NCBI GenBank assembly: GCA_946536955.1
Contig: CAMNFJ010000069.1
Span: 1 to 14,630, forward strand
Direction of reading: 5' to 3'
Origin: CAG-791 sp002394525
GTDB lineage: Bacteria; Bacillota; Clostridia; Lachnospirales; Lachnospiraceae
DNA: 14,630 nt
Shown: positions 1 to 6,053 of the stretch, piece by piece
Numbering within the stretch: position 1 is the first letter of the stretch
How the letters are laid out: every line of letters starts with the position of its first letter
The notes under the pieces: generated by a model
Told to the model about the DNA's origin: nothing
What the model saw: only the letters and a program-made list of their open reading frames with translations
Databases searched by the model: none
Made by a program: the position numbers and the translations under genes

Positions 1-431
1 AAAGAGAAAGGTCACGCATATTTGTGGAAGGCAAATCGACGGAAGGGGCAAAAAAAGAGAAAGGTCACGCATATTTGGGGAAGGCAAATCGACGGAGGGG
101 CAAAAAAAGAGAAAGGTCACGCATATTTGCGGAAGGCAAATCGACGGAGGGTGCAAAAAAGAGAAAGGTCACGCATATTTGCGGAAGGCAAATCGACGGA
201 AGGTGCAAAAAAGAGAAAGGTCACGCATATTTGGGGAAGGCAAATCGACGGAGGGGCAAAAAAAGAGAAAGGTCACGCATATTTGCGGAAGGCAAATCGA
301 CGGAAGGTGCAAAAAAGAGAAAGGTCACGCATATTTGCGGAAGGCAAATCGACGGAGGGTGCAAAAAAGAGAAAGGTCACGCATATTTGCGGAAGACAAA
401 TCGACGGAGGGGCAAAAAAGACAAAGGTCAC
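1..431. repeat. 52-bp tandem repeat array (8 full units plus a decayed last one)
   Basis: The motif GAGAAAGGTCACGCATATTT begins at 4, 57, 109, 161, 213, 265, 317 and 369, so the period is 53 once and then exactly 52. A decayed ninth start (GACAAAGGTCAC) lies at 420. The left end is cut by the window, so the array may be longer. Each unit contains an inverted repeat, ATTTGC-GGAAG-GCAAAT, with single-base changes in some copies, followed by a CGACGGAGGG or CGACGGAAGG segment and an A-run. All three forward frames stay open because a 52-bp unit shifts frame every copy and happens to lack stops. The predicted peptides are highly basic and repetitive with no Shine-Dalgarno site, so I do not call a gene here. 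Confidence 0.95.
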
Positions 432-492
432 CTCTGCGGCGGGGGATTCGGACTCTGAGTTGGGGTACATATCCTGATTCGTCACTCCAGGT

Positions 493-590
493 TCATTGTG
501 CTCAATGAGTCAAACTGAAACGTCCCCGACGACTCATTGTGCTCAATGAGTCAAACTGAAACGTCCCCAATGACTCACCCAATGACTCAC
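493..590. repeat. Two 41-bp palindromic repeats plus a short 12-bp repeat (REP-like)
   Basis: A 35-bp segment starting TCATTGTGCTCAATGAGTC occurs at 493-527 and again at 534-568, 41 bp apart. The second copy forms a perfect hairpin, GACTCATTG-TGCT-CAATGAGTC (531-552). Both copies end in AAACTGAAACGTCCCC. They are followed by two AATGACTCA motifs (569-577 and 581-589). The block touches the stop codon of the small repressor gene. A palindrome next to a conserved GGGGACGTTT-type tail resembles REP-like sequences associated with IS200/RAYT transposases in Clostridia; that link is from memory and unproven. No transposase is visible. Confidence 0.85.
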
Positions 591-594
591 TGGT

Positions 595-819
595 TCACAT
601 GGTGGGGAAGGGGCAGCGGGTGTTGCTGGCGCCGGTTATAAAGTCGACGCTGCAGTCATAGTGTCTGGCCAGGAGGATGAGTCTGTCCACCGGTATGCGG
701 ACGCGTCCGGTCTCGTAGTCGCTGTAGGTCCGCTGGGGGATGTTCAGGATGCCGGCCACCTCCTGCTGGCTGAGGTTTTGTTCTTTGCGCAGGGTCCGGA
801 TCCGTTCTCGATAGTGCAT
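595..819 (-). CDS. Small XRE/Cro-type helix-turn-helix regulator
   Basis: This 74-residue protein is almost entirely one HTH_3 domain. The recognition unit reads LSQQEVAGILNIPQRTYSDY, followed by the typical ETGR turn and the closing helices IPVDRLILLARHYDCSVDFITG. Such proteins bind operator DNA as dimers and usually repress their own promoter or a neighbouring one. I chose the ATG at 817-819 because a GGAG motif lies about eight bases upstream and the protein then begins directly before helix 1; an in-frame TTG at 867 would add 16 unconserved residues. The short tail after the domain (ASNTRCPFPTM) has no recognisable function. The gene stands alone, with palindromic repeats abutting its 3' end. 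Its target is unknown; the TATACT promoter behind it is the simplest candidate. Confidence 0.9.
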   Translation of the reverse strand: MHYRERIRTLRKEQNLSQQEVAGILNIPQRTYSDYETGRVRIPVDRLILLARHYDCSVDFITGASNTRCPFPTM

Positions 820-970
820 GGGTCTGCTCCGTTTCGATGGTAACCTTTCGGGAATGTAAAAATACAAAAATGTGAAAAAAGGCTGTCCGCGGGGTGTCTG
901 TGGCAGGTCAGCAGCTGCTGTGGGAAAAAGGGGACGGAAAGGATTGCAGCTGTTTTATAACACTTAAATA

Positions 971-999
971 AGTATATGCGCTTCATAGACGCAATACAA
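971..999 (-). promoter_or_regulatory. Candidate sigma-A promoter of the HTH gene
   Basis: On the minus strand, TTGTAT (999-994) and TATACT (976-971) are separated by exactly 17 bp. The start point would be near 964, giving a leader of about 145 nt before the ATG at 819. This is a consensus match only. Confidence 0.4.
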
Positions 1000-1041
1000 G
1001 AGAATATCTGGATGAAATATAAAATATGCACAGTTGAGCAG

Positions 1042-1199
1042 GGGAGAACGTTACTGTAACGTTGCGTTCAGCGATTCCAACGCGCTACAACAATGCGAAG
1101 CATTGTTGACGCTTGAACGCCTTTAAACTCGGGTTTTGCGCAAAAAGCGTGCGCAAAACGCCTCGCATTTCAGGTGGGCCTGAACTGTAACGGGAGAAA
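1042..1199 (-). mobile_element. MITE-like element, copy A (142 bp) with 8-bp target-site duplication
   Basis: The element spans 1050-1191, starting GTTACTG and ending CTGTAAC, so its ends are short inverted repeats. It is flanked by GGGAGAAC (1042-1049) and GGGAGAAA (1192-1199), a 7-of-8 direct repeat. Read on the minus strand, its first 74 bp (1191-1118) match the first 74 bp of copy B (12827-12900) with four differences by eye. It holds three hairpins: AACGTTAC-T-GTAACGTT (1047-1063), CAACAATGC-GAA-GCATTGTTG (1088-1108) and GTTTTGCGC/GCGCAAAAC (1133-1141 with 1151-1159). It has no open frame of useful size, so it would need a transposase in trans. It ends about 60 bp upstream of the -10 box of the sensor gene. 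Confidence 0.8.
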
Positions 1200-1250
1200 A
1201 ACGGGCAGGGCCGGAAAAAGGCAAAAGGGGGAGCAAATTGAGGGCGGCTC

Positions 1251-1259
1251 TGCTATAAT
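1251..1259 (+). promoter_or_regulatory. Extended -10 promoter of the sensor gene; probable leaderless start
   Basis: TGCTATAAT is a perfect extended -10 box (TGnTATAAT). The -35 region (about 1231-1236, GAGCAA) is poor, as is common with extended -10 promoters. The box ends six bases before the ATG at 1266, so transcription would begin at or within a base or two of the start codon. The reading frame has a stop at 1239-1241, so no earlier start is possible, and no Shine-Dalgarno site lies at a workable distance. Confidence 0.6.
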
Positions 1260-1265
1260 GGATTT

Positions 1266-4200
1266 ATGCAGACACCTATCGATTTCGGAAAAGAATTTTT
1301 ATATAGATTATTTGACAAGAGGGATGTCGACGCCTGTCTGGAAATGCTGGCAGGGGATCTGGTATGGATCACTCCGGAGGACATGCACCATTTTCTGTCG
1401 GAGGGAGCGGTGCTCAAGTTTCTGCAGAAGCAGATCGCGGGGGAGACCGAGCCGAGATATGTGGATCTGGTCTCTATCAAGAGTTCTCCGGGCGCGGATA
1501 ATATGATAACGGTGGCCTACGAGGTCAATCTCGTGTCGAGGGAGGATGAAAGGCCGCTTTATCTGCGGTGTTCCATGGCGATCTGCCGGCGGGGCAGGAA
1601 ACGTGAGATCACCTTTTTGCATTTTTCCAAAAAATCGGAGCGCGACAGTTCGGAACAGCTCCGTGACTTTGTCACCAATCTGCCCTGCGGCGTGATGATC
1701 CTGGCCTGTCTGGACGGGAGGCGGGAGGAGGCGATCTATTATAATGATTATTTCGCCCACCGGCTCCGCTACCGGCAGGAGGAGTTTGGCCGCGCGGTCA
1801 GGAAGAATCCTTTTTTCATGGCCTCAGAGGAGGACCGGGAGAGGATCCACGAGGAGATCGCCAGGGCCCGCAAAAACGGCGGGAATATAGGGGCGAGTCT
1901 GCGCTTTTACCGGCGGGACGGGAATTGCTTTTATTACAGGATGAAGGGGGCGCCGGCCTATCAGGCGGACGGCGGCACCGTTTATTATTGTGTGTTTCAG
2001 GAGACGACGGGCTTTCGTATGACGGAGGACCGTCTTCAGGCGCGGCTGGACGCGGCGTCTGAAGTCCTGCGGCAGGTTCCGGAGGGGATCTGCGGGATCG
2101 AGTACGGGCCGGGGACTGACATTTCCGGTCTCTCCGGTCTTGCCGGGGACCAGCTGAAGAAAAATATTCAGAAGGCGGACCAGCAGATAGCGGATCAGCA
2201 GAAGGATGATGTCCGGAAGGCGGATTTGCAGAAGTCAGACTTTCAGAAAAAAAATGATCCGAAGGCGGATCTGCAGAAGACGGATTATCGGAAGGATGAT
2301 GTCCGGAAGGCGGACCTTCAGAGGGAAAATGACCGGAAAGAGGATCTGCGGAAGGAGGGCAGGACCTCCGCCCGTGTCATATATATGAGCAGGAATATTC
2401 CCTCTCTTTTCGGTGTTTCCAACAGCGCCTACAGCAGAAATATCGTCACGGATCCCTTTTTCGGTCTGGAGATGACCAGCATTACGCGCAGCCGTCTGCT
2501 GGCCTCGGATCTGTTCAAACCGGGGAAGGAGGGCCAGGGGGCGTCCAGGTCGTCCCGGGCCTCCTGCGGGATCTACCGTCTGCGGAGGCCGGACGGGGAG
2601 TCTCTGCGGGTGGAACTGGAAGTCCGCCGTGTGCAGGACAAGGACGGGACGGTCCGCCTCTATCTCTTCTATCATGACCGGGAGGCCCAGCAGCTGGAGC
2701 TGGAGGACCGCGTCGACAGGGCCATGAAGATGGGCCGGGCGGCCCAGGACCAGCTTCGGACGGAGCTTCGCAAGGCAAAGGAGGGCGCTGCCCGCAGGCA
2801 GAGCGAGCTCTCCGGGGAGCTCAGGGCCGCCGGTGAGAAGCACGAGGCGGAGATCAGCCGGATGGAGCAGCTGCTGCTGGAGGAGAAAAACAGGTCTGTC
2901 CTGATGTCCAGGCAGCTGGAGGAATCGCGCGCGACCCAGAGGCAGATGGCCGAGGAGCTGGAAAAGGCGCAGGCGGATGCCGGACGGCGTGTCCGCAATA
3001 TCAGGGACCGCGCGGAGCGGAAAATAGAGGAGGCGCAGGCAGAGGCGCAAAAAAGAGTCAAAAAAGCGGAGGAAGCCGCCGGCAGCAGGGTTCGTGAGGC
3101 TGAGGAAAAGGTCAAAAAAGCGGAGGAGGCTGCCCGGACCAGGGTCGAAGAAGCCGAGACAAGCTTACGGAGAGCAGAGGAGGCTGCCCGGAGCAGGGCG
3201 GATGAAGCTGAGAGAATTGCCCGGGAGGCGGCAACGGCAAAGGCGCTGCTGGAGGAGCAGCTGCGCGAGGCCCAGGAGCGGGCCCGTCTGCTGGAGAGCC
3301 GGCTCAAAAGCGAGGAGGCAAGGCGCCGCCTGCTGGAGAGCCAGATCGGAGAGGGCCAGGGCCCTGTGTCCCGCCTGCTGAACCAGCCGGCGGAGGACCA
3401 TGAAAGCCCAGTATCCGCGATCCTGCAGGATGCGCCGGCCGTGATGGCGGCGGAAACGGGCAGGATGGCGGCGGCCGCATCGGGTGCGGCTCTGTCCGCC
3501 GGACAGGCCGGACCGGCTGTTTTCTATCACGGACAGGGACAGGAGAGTCCGCAGACCCTGCAAACACTGCAACCCCTGCGGCCGGGCGACTGGATGACGA
3601 CCGGCGAACCGCTGACGGTCTTTTCCTCCATGGATCTAGTGACGAAAAACGATTCCAGGGCGGAGGCAGATTCTAACCCGAAGCCTGTTGCCGGAACTGT
3701 GGCAGAACTTGCTTCGAAAAATGCTTCCGTAGCGGAAAACACTTCCGAGTCGGAGGCGGTCCCGGCACAGAAAAACACTTCCGTAGCGGAGGCAGTCCCT
3801 GCACCGAATGATACAGGAACAGAAACAGGTAAACCTGAGGAGGCACGGAAGGCAGTAAAGAGCGGCAGGGAAGTGACGGCTGTCTGGACGGCTGAGCCCG
3901 GAGAAGGAGTTTTGCAGGAGGAGGTCTTCTCCCCCCTGGAGGTCCTGGAAAGTGCTCTTGCAAAAACGGAGATCATGTGCAGGGACAGAGGGATCACCCT
4001 CAGGACCTATCGGGACAGCAGACTTCCGGACCGGGTGAGCGGCTTTGCGGAAATGCTGCAGCGCGGGCTCTGTGAGCTGTTGGAAAATGCTGTCAACCGC
4101 AGCGGACCCGGAGGTCTGGTCTCGGTCCACAGCAGGGCGGACCGCCCGGCGGGAGGGCTTGTCAACCTCTATATCAGGATCGATGACAGCGGGCCCGTGA

Positions 4201-4556
4201 TTTCAGAAGACAGGATGCAGAAGCTGTTTGAGCCGGAGGCAGGCTCGAATGGGGCGGCCGGCGGGGACGCGCCGGAAACGGAAGCGACGGCCGCGGCCGG
4301 GAAGTCCGATGCGCCTGCGGAGCCAGACCGTGAAGCCGCGGCCGGGAAGCCTCATGCGTCCGCGGAGCCTGACCCTGAGACTGCGGAGAGGGTGGAGGCA
4401 GCTGCTGAAACCGGCCCGGAGGAAGAGCCTGCGGCGGCCGGGCCAGGGCTTGTTTGCGCCATGGAGGCAGCCGGGCTGATGGGCGGTAGCATTTACGCGC
4501 GCAGCGGCCGCAGAGGAAACCGCTTTGCCATGACCGTGACTGTGCGCACGCGGTAA
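1266..4556 (+). CDS. Large NTF2-like/PAS/coiled-coil protein with a C-terminal histidine-kinase-type ATPase domain
   Basis: This 1096-residue protein has a modular plan and looks cytoplasmic, with no signal peptide or membrane helix. Residues 1-120 resemble a SnoaL/NTF2-like fold (FLYRLFDKRDVDACLEML, then DLVWI). About 131-250 is a PAS domain (LPCGVMIL, then YYNDYF, ending VYYCVFQETT). About 294-363 is a charged repeat of DVRKADLQ-type units, including a 24-bp DNA segment duplicated at 2201 and 2291. About 365-471 is a second PAS-like domain. About 475-695 is a long coiled coil rich in KKAEEAA. A disordered Ala/Glu/Pro linker leads to a HATPase_c-like domain (about 888-1096) with N-box ELLENAVN (about 936-943), DDSGP (about 973) and GPGL (about 1059). 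I see no HisKA phospho-acceptor helix, and the G1 motif has lost its second glycine. ATP binding and kinase activity are therefore uncertain; signal sensing is inferred from the PAS domains. Confidence 0.85.
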   Translation: MQTPIDFGKEFLYRLFDKRDVDACLEMLAGDLVWITPEDMHHFLSEGAVLKFLQKQIAGETEPRYVDLVSIKSSPGADNMITVAYEVNLVSREDERPLYLRCSMAICRRGRKREITFLHFSKKSERDSSEQLRDFVTNLPCGVMILACLDGRREEAIYYNDYFAHRLRYRQEEFGRAVRKNPFFMASEEDRERIHEEIARARKNGGNIGASLRFYRRDGNCFYYRMKGAPAYQADGGTVYYCVFQETTGFRMTEDRLQARLDAASEVLRQVPEGICGIEYGPGTDISGLSGLAGDQLKKNIQKADQQIADQQKDDVRKADLQKSDFQKKNDPKADLQKTDYRKDDVRKADLQRENDRKEDLRKEGRTSARVIYMSRNIPSLFGVSNSAYSRNIVTDPFFGLEMTSITRSRLLASDLFKPGKEGQGASRSSRASCGIYRLRRPDGESLRVELEVRRVQDKDGTVRLYLFYHDREAQQLELEDRVDRAMKMGRAAQDQLRTELRKAKEGAARRQSELSGELRAAGEKHEAEISRMEQLLLEEKNRSVLMSRQLEESRATQRQMAEELEKAQADAGRRVRNIRDRAERKIEEAQAEAQKRVKKAEEAAGSRVREAEEKVKKAEEAARTRVEEAETSLRRAEEAARSRADEAERIAREAATAKALLEEQLREAQERARLLESRLKSEEARRRLLESQIGEGQGPVSRLLNQPAEDHESPVSAILQDAPAVMAAETGRMAAAASGAALSAGQAGPAVFYHGQGQESPQTLQTLQPLRPGDWMTTGEPLTVFSSMDLVTKNDSRAEADSNPKPVAGTVAELASKNASVAENTSESEAVPAQKNTSVAEAVPAPNDTGTETGKPEEARKAVKSGREVTAVWTAEPGEGVLQEEVFSPLEVLESALAKTEIMCRDRGITLRTYRDSRLPDRVSGFAEMLQRGLCELLENAVNRSGPGGLVSVHSRADRPAGGLVNLYIRIDDSGPVISEDRMQKLFEPEAGSNGAAGGDAPETEATAAAGKSDAPAEPDREAAAGKPHASAEPDPETAERVEAAAETGPEEEPAAAGPGLVCAMEAAGLMGGSIYARSGRRGNRFAMTVTVRTR

Positions 4557-4627
4557 CAAAGTGCGCGGAAAAACCACAGGTGTCCGTGCATGCCGCGGCG
4601 AAAAGGACCGTGACTGTGCGCACGCGG
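4533..4627 (+). repeat. 21-bp direct repeat copying the last codons of the sensor gene
   Basis: A 21-bp segment, ACCGTGACTGTGCGCACGCG plus one G, lies at 4533-4553 as the final sense codons of the sensor gene and recurs exactly at 4607-4627, 74 bp downstream. The second copy is followed by CCATAG, so it too ends in a stop. It appears to be an untranslated echo of the gene end. Confidence 0.9.
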
Positions 4628-4723
4628 CCATAGACTGGGAAGGGCACATATAAAATTCTGAATTTTTTTTAGATGATATTACCTGATGAGGCAGACGCAA
4701 GTATTTCTGGATGGAGGTTTTTT

Positions 4724-5761
4724 ATGAAAGACAAGGGGACGAAGGACCATGCTGAAGACAGAAAGGACGCGAAACCGGCAGGGGAGAGCCTGGCGGCAAT
4801 GATCGGCAGCGGTCTGCGCAGCGCCGCGGGATTTGCGGTCTTTACAGGGGCCTGTGCCGGCGCGGGTGTCCTGGCCGGAGCGGCGGGGCATTTTTATAAA
4901 TATGCCCTGACCCCCAAAAAGCACGATACGAGGCTGGACGCGGATCCCCGGGAGAAGGAATATGTCGAGGGCCGTAAATGGTTCAGGGGCCATCCCCTGC
5001 GGGAGGATATCTATATCCGGGCGGATGACGGCCTGCAGCTGCACGGAAGCTTCATTCCGGGCGAGCCGGCGGACGGTCACCGCTATGCAATCTGTGTGCA
5101 CGGCTATGCGGACACATCGGAGAGCATGGGGCTCTATGCCCGGGTCTACCGGGACCGCTACGGGATGCATGTCCTGCTGCCCGACCTCCGCGGCCACGGC
5201 CGCAGCGACGGGGACTATGTCGGCATGGGATATGATGACAGCTTTGACCTGCTGCGCTGGATCGACTGGATCCTGGAAAGGGACCGGGAGGCACAGATCG
5301 TCCTCCACGGGATCTCCATGGGGGCCGCCACTGTTCTGATGACGACCGGAACGCCCCTGCCTGCCCAGGTCCTGGCAGCTGTGGCCGATTCCTCCTATAC
5401 ATCGGCCATGGACCTGTTTGCCTTCCTGTATGAGAGGGAGCCGGGTTCCCGGATCCCGGCGCCGGTGATGCTGGAGACACTCAGGGCCATTGCCCTTGTC
5501 CGCGCCGGATATGACCTGGCCAAGGCATCTCCCCTGAAGGCGGTTGCTTATTCAAAGACCCCGACCCTCTTTATCCACGGCCAGGGAGACGGCTTCGTGC
5601 CGCCGGAGATGATGCCGCAGCTCTTCAGGGCGGCGGCCTGCCGCAAGGCCTTCCTCTGGATCCCCGAAGCGGGCCATGTCCAGGCGGTCAATGTGGATCC
5701 GGAGACCTACTGGGGCCGCGTGGAAAAATTCTTCCACACCAATGGCGTAGGTTTGTTCTGA
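4724..5761 (+). CDS. Membrane-anchored alpha/beta hydrolase (serine hydrolase)
   Basis: This 345-residue protein has a charged N-terminus, one Gly/Ala-rich hydrophobic helix (about 33-55) and then an alpha/beta-hydrolase domain, so the domain is probably tethered to the membrane. The triad is complete: nucleophile Ser198 in GISMG, Asp289 in GQGDGFVP and His318 in EAGHVQA. HGYAD (126-130) supplies the oxyanion-hole region and PDLRGHGRSDG follows the usual strand. It resembles the uncharacterised YqkD-like hydrolases of Firmicutes; the substrate (ester, acyl or peptide) cannot be read from sequence. The ATG at 4724 is chosen because GGAGG lies six bases upstream; an in-frame ATG at 4673 has no such site. 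It starts 167 bp after the sensor gene on the same strand with no clear terminator between, so co-transcription is possible. Confidence 0.9.
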   Translation: MKDKGTKDHAEDRKDAKPAGESLAAMIGSGLRSAAGFAVFTGACAGAGVLAGAAGHFYKYALTPKKHDTRLDADPREKEYVEGRKWFRGHPLREDIYIRADDGLQLHGSFIPGEPADGHRYAICVHGYADTSESMGLYARVYRDRYGMHVLLPDLRGHGRSDGDYVGMGYDDSFDLLRWIDWILERDREAQIVLHGISMGAATVLMTTGTPLPAQVLAAVADSSYTSAMDLFAFLYEREPGSRIPAPVMLETLRAIALVRAGYDLAKASPLKAVAYSKTPTLFIHGQGDGFVPPEMMPQLFRAAACRKAFLWIPEAGHVQAVNVDPETYWGRVEKFFHTNGVGLF

Positions 5762-5860
5762 GTACGGGGATTCCGGGCACCGGAACAGATCTTCCCGGTC
5801 CGCGGAAATGGTTTTTCCTGACCTCCTGACCTCTGACCTCCGGACCGGATTAAAATGACG

Positions 5861-5925
5861 AAAAAAAGGCCTTTCCGACCAGTGGAGCAGCTTATCCTGA
5901 CTGGCGGAAGGGCCTTATTTATTTA
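5861..5925. terminator. Bidirectional intrinsic terminator
   Basis: The arms AAGGCCTTTCCGACCAGT (5866-5883) and ACTGGCGGAAGGGCCTT (5900-5916) pair with one bulge and one mismatch. An A-run (5861-5867) precedes and an ATTTATTTA tract follows, so it can end both the hydrolase transcript (+) and the NYN transcript (-). Confidence 0.85.
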
Positions 5926-5933
5926 CGGAAGAG

Positions 5934-5981
5934 TTATTTGCAGTCCTTTCTGAGCGCGGCATGCCGGCCTTTATCCTGTCT
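5934..5981 (-). pseudogene. Duplicated 3'-tail fragment of the NYN gene
   Basis: Read on the minus strand, this segment encodes QDKGRHAALRKDCK and a stop. It matches the true end of the adjacent gene, QVNGRHVMLRKDNK and a stop (6101-6054), with the shared runs GTCCTTTCTGAG and CATGCCGGCC in the DNA. The offset is exactly 120 bp. Two in-frame stops separate it from the real gene end, so it is not translated as an extension. It looks like a decayed local duplication. Confidence 0.7.
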
Positions 5982-5998
5982 CGAGGAAGGGCCTTTTT
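5966..5998 (+). terminator. Second, weaker hairpin with T-run
   Basis: GGCCTTT (5966-5972) can pair with AAGGGCC (5987-5993) with one mismatch, followed by TTTTT (5994-5998). It resembles the right half of the stronger terminator just before it (GGAAGGGCCTT is shared), so it may be a partial copy of it. Confidence 0.45.
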
Positions 5999-6053
5999 AT
6001 TCGGAGGCGGGGGCACGCTATTTGCAGAGCGGTTTCGCTTTATTTCCGGAAAG

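Noticed and set aside
1..431. A CRISPR array
   Set aside because: The units are contiguous near-identical copies with no unique spacers and no cas genes nearby.
22..508. Three overlapping open frames of 109-151 codons in the first repeat array
   Set aside because: All three frames are open because the 52-bp unit lacks stops and shifts frame each copy. The peptides are pure repeat products with no ribosome site or family resemblance.
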